From positions 2,399,470 to 2,463,469 of the forward strand of contig NZ_CP059557.1 of assembly GCF_022828475.1 (NCBI RefSeq): a DNA stretch of 64,000 nt. Reading direction: 5' to 3'. A model generated the notes under the pieces. That model was not told where the DNA came from. It ran no database searches and was given only the letters and a program-made list of their open reading frames with translations. Shown one piece after another: positions 34,080 to 41,424 of this stretch (position 1 is its first letter; each line of letters starts with the position of its first letter). The position numbers were made by a program, and so were the translations under genes. The stretch is from Saccharopolyspora gloriosae (GTDB lineage: Bacteria; Actinomycetota; Actinomycetes; Mycobacteriales; Pseudonocardiaceae).

Positions 34080-34880
34080 GTGAGTTCCGTCCGATACGAC
34101 GTCAACCTCTCGATCCTGTTCACCGAACTCGACGTGCTGCAACGGCCCGCCGCGGCGAAAGCCGCCGGCTTCTACGCCGTGGAGTACTGGTGGCCGTTCT
34201 CGGTCCCGGTGCCCTCGGACCAGGAGGTCGAGGCGTTCGTGCGAGCCGTCGAGGACGCCGGGGTGCGGCTCGTCGGCCTGAACTTCTTCGCCGGTGCCCT
34301 GCCCGCCGGTGAGCGCGGGGTGCTGTCCGATCCGGCCCGGGCGAGCGAGTTCGCCGACAACCTCGACGTCGCGGTCGGCATCGGCGACCGGCTCGGGTGC
34401 CGCGCGTTCAACGCGCTCTACGGCAACCGCGTCCACGGCCTCGAACCGTCCGAACAGGACGATGTAGCGACCGAGAGCCTCATCCGGGCGGCGCAGGCGA
34501 CCGCGCGCATCGGGGGCCGGGTGCTCATCGAGCCGGTCAGCGGCGTGCCGGATTACCCGCTGAAGAAGGCCGCGGACGCGCTGCGGGTCATCGACCGGGT
34601 GCACGAGGAAGGCGGCGTGGACAACCTGCGGTTGCTCTTCGACATCTACCACCTGACGGTCAACGGCGACGACCCGGACGCGGTGATCGAACGGCACGCG
34701 CAGCAGATCGGCCACGTTCAGATCGCCGACGCTCCGGGGCGCAACGAGCCGGGAACCGGTGACATCGACTTCGACCGTTGCTTCGGCAAGCTCGACGCCG
34801 CCGGTTACACCGGATACGTCGGCCTGGAGTACAAGCCGAGCGGGGCCAGTGCGGACGGTTTCGACTGGCTGGAGCGCTGA
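34080..34880 (+). CDS. hyi: Hydroxypyruvate isomerase
   Basis: 266 residues from GTG 34080 with GGGAGG upstream. TIM-barrel protein of the Hyi family: NLSILFTELDVLQRPAAAKA, then VEYWWPF, GLNFFAGALPAGERGVL, LIEPVSGVPDYPL and FDIYHLTVNGDD with the metal-binding Glu, Asp and His residues; late HVQIADAPGRNEPG completes the site. It interconverts hydroxypyruvate and tartronate semialdehyde, tying this locus to glyoxylate metabolism. It is followed by the reductase 34 bases on. Confidence 0.92.
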   Translation: MSSVRYDVNLSILFTELDVLQRPAAAKAAGFYAVEYWWPFSVPVPSDQEVEAFVRAVEDAGVRLVGLNFFAGALPAGERGVLSDPARASEFADNLDVAVGIGDRLGCRAFNALYGNRVHGLEPSEQDDVATESLIRAAQATARIGGRVLIEPVSGVPDYPLKKAADALRVIDRVHEEGGVDNLRLLFDIYHLTVNGDDPDAVIERHAQQIGHVQIADAPGRNEPGTGDIDFDRCFGKLDAAGYTGYVGLEYKPSGASADGFDWLER

Positions 34881-34914
34881 ATTCGAGCAATCCCCTGACG
34901 AGCGTGGAGGCATC

Positions 34915-35793
34915 GTGAGCAAGATCGGATTCATCGGCCTGGGAATCATGGGCGGCCCGATGGCGGCCAACCTGGTTCAGGCCGGACATGAGGTCACCGG
35001 ATTCAACCGCAGCCCGGCCGCCGTCGACGAGCTGGTCGCCGCCGGTGGAACGGCGGCCGCGAGCATCGCCGAGGCGGTGTCGGGTGCCGAGGTCATCTTC
35101 ACCATGCTGCCCGATTCGCCGGACGTCGAATCCGTCGTGTTCGGCGAGGACGGCGTGTTGGCGGTCGCCGAACGGGGCGCGCTGCTCATCGACTGCAGCA
35201 CCATCCGCCCCGACGCCTCCCGCCGAATCGCCGAAGCCGCGGCGGAGAGGGGCCTGCGGTCGCTCGACGCGCCGGTCAGCGGTGGTGAGCCCAAGGCGAT
35301 CGACGGCACGCTGTCGATCATGGTCGGCGGTGAGGCGGACGCTTTCGCCGCAGCCGAAGAGGCGCTCGGAGCGGTCGGCGCCACGATCGTCCACGTAGGA
35401 CCCGCCGGGGCCGGGCAGACCGTCAAGGCGGCGAACCAGCTCATCGTCGCGGGCAACATCGGCCTGCTCGCCGAGGCGCTGGTGTTCCTGGAGGCGCACG
35501 GCGTGGACGCCGAGGCCGGGCTGAACGTGCTCGGCGGCGGCCTCGCGGGCAGCAACGTGCTCAGCGCCAAGGGCGAGAAGATGCGCAACCGCGAGTTCGA
35601 ACCGGGTTTCCGACTCGAACTGCACCACAAGGACATGGGGATCGTCCAGGCCGCCGCCCGCGAAGCGGGTCTGACGATCCCGCTCGGCACGCTCGTCGCC
35701 CAACTCGTCGCCGCCTCGGTGGCCCAAGGCGACGGCGCACTCGACCACTCGGGCCTGCTGAAGCAGATCACCCACCTCAACGGCCACGACTGA
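34915..35793 (+). CDS. glxR: 2-Hydroxy-3-oxopropionate (tartronate semialdehyde) reductase
   Basis: 292 residues from GTG 34915, with TGGAGG ribosome site. Beta-hydroxyacid dehydrogenase family: IGFIGLGIMGGPMAANLVQ, then the substrate loop DAPVSGGEPKAIDGTLSI, and the catalytic Lys in GAGQTVKAANQLIVAGNIG. Reduces tartronate semialdehyde to D-glycerate with NAD(P)H. Adjacent to hyi and upstream of gcl, the standard order of a glyoxylate-to-glycerate operon. The nearby repeat copy F sits between it and gcl. Confidence 0.92.
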   Translation: MSKIGFIGLGIMGGPMAANLVQAGHEVTGFNRSPAAVDELVAAGGTAAASIAEAVSGAEVIFTMLPDSPDVESVVFGEDGVLAVAERGALLIDCSTIRPDASRRIAEAAAERGLRSLDAPVSGGEPKAIDGTLSIMVGGEADAFAAAEEALGAVGATIVHVGPAGAGQTVKAANQLIVAGNIGLLAEALVFLEAHGVDAEAGLNVLGGGLAGSNVLSAKGEKMRNREFEPGFRLELHHKDMGIVQAAAREAGLTIPLGTLVAQLVAASVAQGDGALDHSGLLKQITHLNGHD

Positions 35794-35823
35794 AGACCTG
35801 GCCCCCGAGTCGTATCAATCTCT

Positions 35824-35990
35824 GGGGCGAAACCGCGCTTGTATGCGCGAAGCGCATAGCCCACGTCCAAAAGCCGACCACCGGCGGGTTCTCAATGGCC
35901 TTCTCGCGAGGACGGCTTTTCCCTCGTGGCGGAGCCACTCGGGAAAAAGACCCCGCAGCGAGAAGCCCACTGAGGTTCCGCTACCCGATC
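35824..35990 (+). repeat. Structured intergenic repeat, copy F
   Basis: Small hairpin TATGCGC-GAA-GCGCATA (35842-35858), where both arms have changed relative to copy D. Then ACCACCGGCGGGTTCTCA, outer arms CTCAATGGCCTTCTCGC (35891-35907) and GCGAGAAGCCCACTGAG (35958-35974, 15 of 17 paired), inner CTTTTCCCTCGTGGC/GCCACTCGGGAAAAAG, and GGTTCCGCTACCCG. It lies inside an otherwise continuous glyoxylate operon. Confidence 0.88.
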
Positions 35991-36135
35991 CCCTGAGCAA
36001 CTCAGCCTGGAGATCGAACAGAAGATCAAGAAGAAGGAGTCGGCGGCCCCGATGCCGCCAAGCAAATCAGCACCGCCGACTCGATCCCGACAAGGTGCAC
36101 GCCGAGGCGTCGCACCCGAGAGGAATTCCTACACC

Positions 36136-37836
36136 ATGCCGAAAGTTCCTGTCATGCAGGCTGTGGTCGACGTCCTCGAATCCGAAGGAGTCGACACCGC
36201 CTTCGGCTGCCCCGGAGCCGCGATCCTCCCGCTGTACGCGGCGCTGGAACACCGCGACATCAAGCACCTCATCGTGCGCCACGAAGAGGGTGCCACGCAC
36301 ATGGCCGACGGTTGGGCGCGGACCAACGGTCGTGTCGGCGTCGCCATCGGCACCTCCGGCCCGGCGGGCACGAACATGATCACCGGCCTGTACACCGCGC
36401 AGGCCGACTCCATCCCGATGGTCTGCATCACCGGTCAGGCGGTGTCGACCAAGCTGCACCAGGAAGCCTTCCAGGCGGTCGACATCGTTGAGATCGCCAA
36501 GCCCGTCACCAAGTGGGCCGTGCAGGTCAAGGAGGCGGCTCAGGCGCCGTGGATCTTCCGGGAGGCGTTCCGCACCGCTCGCTCCGGACGCCCCGGTCCG
36601 GTGCTGATCGACCTGCCACTGGACGTGCAGCAGCAGGTGATCGATTGGGATCCCGCGATCGACGCTCCGCTGCCCGTGGCCGCAGTGCGACCGCATCCGC
36701 CGCGCGTCGAGAAGGCCCTGGACATGCTGCTCGAATCCGATCGGCCGTTGTTGCTGGCGGGCGGCGGGATTCTGCTGGGGGAGGCCCACGAGCAGTTGCG
36801 TGAACTCGCCGAACTGCTCGGCGTCCCCGTGCAGACCACGTTGATGGGCAAGGGATCGTTCCCCGAGGACCACGAGCTGTTCGCCGGGATGACCGGTGTT
36901 CAGACCAGCCAGCGCTACGGCAACGAATCCTTCCTGGAAGCCGATCTGGTGCTGGCGCTGGGCGCGCGGTTCGGCGACCGGCACACCGGGGCGCTCGATG
37001 TTTACCGAGGTGAGCGCAAGTTCATCCACGTCGACATCGAACCGACGCAGATCGGGAAGGTCTTCGGACCCGATCTCGGCGTCGTCTCGGACACCGGGCT
37101 GTTCCTCACGGCCTTGCTCGCGGCGGCGAAGCGTCGCGCGTCGGCCAAGGACTACCGGCCCTGGGTTCGGCGCGTCGGCGAGTTGAAGCGGACCTTGACC
37201 CGGCCCGACGACTACGACGCGGTGCCGATCAAAGCTCCCCGGGTGTTCCGTGAGATCAACGCCCTGTTCGACCCCGACACCTATTTCGTCACCGCGATCG
37301 GGCTCTACCAGATCTGGTCCGGCCAGTTCCAGACCGCGCACAAACCCCGGCACTACCAGGTGTGCGGCCAGGCAGGTCCGCTCGGCTGGGAGATCCCGGC
37401 GGCCATCGGCGTGAAGTCCGCCGAGCCCGGCGCGGAGGTGGCGGCGGTCGTCGGCGACTACGGCTTCCAGTTCCTGGTGGAGGAACTGGCCGTGGCCGCG
37501 CAGTACCACGTCCCGTTCGTGATCATCATGCTGAACAACGAGTACCTCGGCCTGATCCGGCAGGCGGAGCTGGGCTACGAGATGAACACCGAGGTCGACA
37601 TCCACTACGACACCTACGGCACCGACAACGTCAAGGTCATGGAGGCGTACGGCTGCACCGGGCGTCGCGTGTTCGTGCCCGGTGAGCTGGCCGGTTCGAT
37701 CGAGTGGGCGCGCAAGGAGGCCGCGACGACGAGCCGCCCGGTGCTGGTCGAAGTGATGATCGAGCGGGAGGCGAACACCCCGCGCGGGATCCGCATCGAC
37801 GCGATGATCGAGCCGGAGCAGGTGCCGTTCGGCTAG
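36136..37836 (+). CDS. gcl: Glyoxylate carboligase (tartronate semialdehyde synthase)
   Basis: 566-residue ThDP enzyme from ATG 36136. Two glyoxylates condense to tartronate semialdehyde plus CO2. Identification rests on family-wide similarity: GTSGPAGTNMITGLYTAQAD, HQEAFQAVDIVEIAKPVTK, VHVDIEPTQIGKVFGPD-type segment, the C-terminal NNEYLGLIRQAELGYEMNTE and GTDNVKVMEAYG. The ThDP signature GDYGFQFLVEELAV is present. Odd point: Glu50 in RHEEGATHMADG, where the E. coli enzyme has Val at the corresponding place; see findings. Slightly shorter than E. coli Gcl (593). Confidence 0.9.
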   Translation: MPKVPVMQAVVDVLESEGVDTAFGCPGAAILPLYAALEHRDIKHLIVRHEEGATHMADGWARTNGRVGVAIGTSGPAGTNMITGLYTAQADSIPMVCITGQAVSTKLHQEAFQAVDIVEIAKPVTKWAVQVKEAAQAPWIFREAFRTARSGRPGPVLIDLPLDVQQQVIDWDPAIDAPLPVAAVRPHPPRVEKALDMLLESDRPLLLAGGGILLGEAHEQLRELAELLGVPVQTTLMGKGSFPEDHELFAGMTGVQTSQRYGNESFLEADLVLALGARFGDRHTGALDVYRGERKFIHVDIEPTQIGKVFGPDLGVVSDTGLFLTALLAAAKRRASAKDYRPWVRRVGELKRTLTRPDDYDAVPIKAPRVFREINALFDPDTYFVTAIGLYQIWSGQFQTAHKPRHYQVCGQAGPLGWEIPAAIGVKSAEPGAEVAAVVGDYGFQFLVEELAVAAQYHVPFVIIMLNNEYLGLIRQAELGYEMNTEVDIHYDTYGTDNVKVMEAYGCTGRRVFVPGELAGSIEWARKEAATTSRPVLVEVMIEREANTPRGIRIDAMIEPEQVPFG

Positions 37837-37843
37837 CGCTCCG

Positions 37844-37885
37844 TCCACGAACGCCGGGCCGTTCGGTGCGACCGGCGTTCGTGGA
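37844..37885 (+). terminator. Hairpin terminator after gcl
   Basis: Perfect 14-bp arms TCCACGAACGCCGG (37844-37857) and CCGGCGTTCGTGGA (37872-37885), eight bases beyond the gcl stop. No T-run. The remaining 180 bases to the GntR gene show nothing else. Confidence 0.65.
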
Positions 37886-38065
37886 ATCGTTCGTCGCCCG
37901 CAGCAGGACGCGCGAGTGGCGTCCTCGTCGGCTCCGCCATGGACGCCTTCGGGCGTCGAGCCCGACGGCCGTGGCGCGGGAACCTCGCCGCCGGTGTCGG
38001 GGTAGCGGCCCGGCGGTGGGGGCGGAGCTCTTACGCTGGTGGGCACAGCCGGCGAGGAGGAGCTT

Positions 38066-38725
38066 GTGCCTGTGACTGAAGAGTCGGACGCGGAGCCGCG
38101 CGTTCCGCTGCGCGACCAGGTTTACGGCACGTTGCAGGCGCGCATCAGCGACGGTGAGCTCCGTCCCGGCGATCGGCTCTTCGAGCAGGAGCTCGCCGCG
38201 GAGTTCGGCGTGTCGCGCGTTCCCGTCCGGGAGGCGATCCGGATGCTCCAGAGCGCGGGCCTGGTCGAGGTGCTGCCGCGCCGACGCGGCGTGTTCGTCC
38301 GGAGCCTGGATCGTCGCCAGCTCGAAGAGCTCTTCGACGTCCGCGAGTCCCTGGAGGCGCTGGCCGCGAAGCTCGCCGCTCAACGCAGCGATGCCGAGGA
38401 CGTGGGGCGCTTGGGCCGGTTGGCCGCGCAGGCGCGCGCAGCGCTGGACTCCTCCGACGTGACGGCCATGTCGGAGGCGAACACCGCGTTCCACGACGAG
38501 GTCATCGCGTTGTCCCGCAACGAACTCCTGACTTCGATGCTGGAACCGCTGCACGGCCGGTTGGCCTGGCTGTTCCGGCTGAACCCGGAGCCCGAGCGGG
38601 TGTGCGCCGAGCACGAGGAGCTCTACGCCGCGGTCGCGGCAGGGGACGGCGCCCGCGCGTGGGAGGTCGCTCAGCGCCACGTGCAGGCGAGCCGCGTGAT
38701 GGTGCTCGACCGGATGGTGTTCTGA
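38066..38725 (+). CDS. GntR/FCD-family regulator of the allantoin/glyoxylate genes
   Basis: 219 residues from GTG 38066 with GAGGAGG five bases ahead. Winged helix: LRDQVYGTLQARISDGELRPG and LAAEFGVSRVPVREAIRMLQ, then PRRRGVFVRSLD. The FCD domain shows the metal-binding pattern with NTAFHDEVIALSRNELL and AEHEELYAAVAAGD, where Asp/His residues usually bind Zn or Ni. Within the locus and flanked by promoters bearing TATAC palindromes, it is the probable repressor; effector may be allantoin, allantoate or glyoxylate. Confidence 0.87.
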   Translation: MPVTEESDAEPRVPLRDQVYGTLQARISDGELRPGDRLFEQELAAEFGVSRVPVREAIRMLQSAGLVEVLPRRRGVFVRSLDRRQLEELFDVRESLEALAAKLAAQRSDAEDVGRLGRLAAQARAALDSSDVTAMSEANTAFHDEVIALSRNELLTSMLEPLHGRLAWLFRLNPEPERVCAEHEELYAAVAAGDGARAWEVAQRHVQASRVMVLDRMVF

Positions 38726-38750
38726 GCCGCGAGCCGGTCCCGGCGCTCCC

Positions 38751-38801
38751 TTGACTCGGGATCGAGCCACTTCTAGGTTACGTATACGTGTAAATATACG
38801 T
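38751..38801 (+). promoter_or_regulatory. Promoter and operator of the allantoinase gene
   Basis: TTGACT (38751-38756), 17 bases, TAGGTT (38774-38779), then immediately the perfect palindrome ACGTATACGT (38780-38789) and a second half-site ATATACGT (38794-38801). The overlap of operator and transcription start argues for repression. Confidence 0.65.
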
Positions 38802-38934
38802 TTGGTTTCCGGAGTTCGACGGCCGCTGAACCGGCATCGAGCGGGGGCGCGGACCGGCTCCGGGGGAGGACCACGGCAGCGTTCACGGCGATGTCCGGCG
38901 ATCAGTGCCGAGCGATCACAAGGAGGTGCCGGCG

Positions 38935-40305
38935 TTGGCCGAAACAGCCACCGGTTCAGCGTTCGACGTGGTGTTCCGCGCGCACCGGCTCATCGGTCCG
39001 CACGGCGAGACCTCCGGCAGCGTAGGAGTCAGGGACGGGCGCATCGCGGCCGTGGAACCGCTCGATGTCGAGCTCGACGCCGCGAAGATCGTCGAGCTCG
39101 CGGAGGACGAGGTGCTGCTGCCCGGCCTCGTCGATACCCACGTGCACGTCAACGACCCCGGCCGCAGCGAGTGGGAGGGTTTCGAGACCGCCACGCGGGC
39201 CGCCGCCGAGGGCGGGATCACCACGCTCGTCGACATGCCGCTCAACAGCCTGCCGCCCACCATCGACGCCGATGCGCTGGAGCTCAAGCGCGAGACCGCG
39301 CGTCCCAAGGTCCACGTCGACGTCGGTTTCTGGGGCGGCGCCGTGCACGGGAACCTCGGCGAACTCCGGGAACTGCACGAGGCCGGAGTGTTCGGGTTCA
39401 AGTGCTTCCTGCTGCACTCCGGTGTGGACGAGTTCCCGCCGCTCGGTCCGGCCGAGTTGGAGGACGCGCTGCGCCTGCTCGCCCGGCACGACGCGATGAT
39501 GATCGTGCACGCCGAGGACTCCGACGCGATCGAGCACGCCCCGACCGCGCACGGCGAGGACTACGGCGGCTTCCTGAGCTCGCGTCCTCGTGGCGCGGAG
39601 AACGTGGCGATCGCGCAGGTCATCGAGCTCGCGCGCCGCACCGGCGCCCGCGTGCACATCCTGCACCTGTCGTCATCGGACGCGCTGCCGATGATCGCCT
39701 CGGCGCGTGCCGACGGCGTCAAGGTCACTGTGGAGACCTGTCCGCACTACCTGAGCTTCACTTCTGAGGAGGTCCCCGACGGCGGCACCCAGTTCAAGTG
39801 CTGCCCGCCAATCCGGGAGGCCCGCAACCGCGAACTGCTGTGGAAGGGTCTCGCCGACGGGATCATCGATTGCGTCGTCAGCGACCACTCGCCCTGCACG
39901 CCGGAGCTCAAGCGCTTCGACAGCGGCGACTTCGGGGTGGCCTGGGGCGGGGTGTCCAGCCTGCAGCTCGGCCTGTCCGCGGTGTGGACGCAGGCGCGGG
40001 TGCGCGGACGCGGCCTCGCCGACGTCGTCGACTGGATGGCGCGCAAGCCCGCCGAGCTCGCCGGGATGCGCCGCAAGGGCGCCATCGCGGTCGGCCACGA
40101 CGCCGACCTGTGCGTGTTCGCCCCCGACGACGCTTTTGTCGTGGACGTCGGGAAGCTGCGCCACCGCAATCCCGTTTCGCCTTACCACGGGCGCCCGTTG
40201 TCCGGAGTGGTGCGCGAAACCTGGTTGCGCGGCCGGAAAATCGTCGGCCCGGACGTGGAAACCCCCGGCCCGCACGGACAACTCCTCAACCGTGGCGAAG
40301 CCTGA
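38935..40305 (+). CDS. allB: Allantoinase
   Basis: 456 residues; the start is a TTG at 38935 with AAGGAGG eight bases ahead, favoured over the upstream ATG at 38905. Amidohydrolase with two metals: HxH in [12 protein letters not shown], the carboxylated Lys in [16 protein letters not shown], His in [10 protein letters not shown], His in [10 protein letters not shown] and Asp in CVVSDHSPC. The Gly-rich late region ends [13 protein letters not shown]. Hydrolyses allantoin to allantoate. Allantoate amidohydrolase, the next enzyme, is not in this window. Confidence 0.93.
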   Translation: MAETATGSAFDVVFRAHRLIGPHGETSGSVGVRDGRIAAVEPLDVELDAAKIVELAEDEVLLPGLVDTHVHVNDPGRSEWEGFETATRAAAEGGITTLVDMPLNSLPPTIDADALELKRETARPKVHVDVGFWGGAVHGNLGELRELHEAGVFGFKCFLLHSGVDEFPPLGPAELEDALRLLARHDAMMIVHAEDSDAIEHAPTAHGEDYGGFLSSRPRGAENVAIAQVIELARRTGARVHILHLSSSDALPMIASARADGVKVTVETCPHYLSFTSEEVPDGGTQFKCCPPIREARNRELLWKGLADGIIDCVVSDHSPCTPELKRFDSGDFGVAWGGVSSLQLGLSAVWTQARVRGRGLADVVDWMARKPAELAGMRRKGAIAVGHDADLCVFAPDDAFVVDVGKLRHRNPVSPYHGRPLSGVVRETWLRGRKIVGPDVETPGPHGQLLNRGEA

Positions 40306-40374
40306 CGCGCTGCCTGAGTTCCTGGCCCGTTGCGGCACTCCGATCACGGAGCGCCGCAACGGCGTGCCCGCGGA

Positions 40375-40566
40375 TCAGCGGGCGGGAGTGGTCTCGCAGC
40401 GCACCTGCGGGTCGGCCTCGGTGCCGGACGCGACGCAGTCGATGCCCTTGCCCGGTTCGGGAACCGGGTAGCTGAACACGGTCGGCGCCTCGGGGTCCTC
40501 GCCGACGGAGAACTTCACGACGGTGGGCTTCCAGGAATCGGTGCCGTGCAAGCTTTTCGAGTGCTC
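40375..40566 (-). pseudogene. Possible C-terminal remnant of an unknown secreted protein
   Basis: The reverse frame ending at 40375 reads KPTVVKFSVGEDPEAPTVF, then SYPVPEPGKGIDCVASGTEA and a second Cys before the stop. The composition is protein-like, but upstream the frame turns Arg/Pro-rich and no start or ribosome site is found. It may be the 3' end of a deleted gene. The remaining gap from 40306 to 40663 has nothing else I can name. Confidence 0.3.
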
Positions 40567-40663
40567 GTACTTTAGGCTTCGGCGACGAAAAGGACGATCC
40601 GGACGGGGTCGGCGTTGATCCGGCTGCGCGAGCCGGTGCGCGACGACCGGGATGGCGTGGTGC

Positions 40664-41311
40664 TCAGTCGAGTCGGCGAGCCACGATCGCGCCGTGCGGC
40701 CGGGCTCCCGGATCAGCGCGGGTGCGCCGGTCCGCAACGGCGAAACCGGCCTGCTCGATCGCGCCGCTGAAGCGGTCGATCGGCCAGAAGTACGCGGTGG
40801 TGACCGCGTGGTCGAACGGCTCCAGCTCCGGCCCGTTGAAGAATCCGACGAGAAGTCCCCCGCCGGGCTTGATGGCGCGGGCGAACTCGGCGAGCGCGTC
40901 GGGCACGCGGTCCGGTCGGAGGTGGATCAGCGAGTACCAGGCGAGTACGCCCGCCGAGCTCGAATCGGCGACGTCGAGCCGATCCGCACGGCCTTCCCGG
41001 AACCGGACGTCCGGGAAGCGCTTCCGGGCATCGGCGAGGAATTCGGGTGTCGGATCGACGCCCTCGACGTCGATTCCCCGTCCGTGCAGCCAGTTCGTCC
41101 AATGCCCCGGCCCGCAGCCGACGTCGATGACCGGCCCGCCGGGCAGCGCCTGCGCCCAGGCGCCGACCAGCTCACGATCAGCGGACGCGGTCGCCTCGAT
41201 GCTGCCGAGCAACCCGATGTACTCCTCGGCCCGCCGCCCATATGCCCGACTCGCACCCTCGACCGTCACACGACGAATCCTCACAGACACCCCCGGGGTC
41301 GTGCGCAGCAT
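40664..41311 (-). CDS. Class I SAM-dependent methyltransferase
   Basis: Up to 215 residues. Motif I is VIDVGCGPGHWTNWLHGRG, strand 2 ends VEGVDPTPEFL and motif III region is LAWYSLIHLRPDRVPDAL with IKPGGGLLVGFFNG after it. The start is uncertain: ATG 41311 has no ribosome site, and in-frame GTG codons at about 41290 and 41284 are alternatives. Small-molecule methylation; substrate unknown. Divergent from the DUF262 gene. Confidence 0.82.
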   Translation of the reverse strand: MLRTTPGVSVRIRRVTVEGASRAYGRRAEEYIGLLGSIEATASADRELVGAWAQALPGGPVIDVGCGPGHWTNWLHGRGIDVEGVDPTPEFLADARKRFPDVRFREGRADRLDVADSSSAGVLAWYSLIHLRPDRVPDALAEFARAIKPGGGLLVGFFNGPELEPFDHAVTTAYFWPIDRFSGAIEQAGFAVADRRTRADPGARPHGAIVARRLD

Positions 41312-41424
41312 TGACGGAAAGGGGCGCTTTCGATTCCCGTGAACTGCCGTGTTCCGGCGGTGACAGGGGGTAACTTCTGGAGTCGGCCGCGAAGTGGGAT
41401 ATCGAGAACAGAAGGAGGCGGCGC

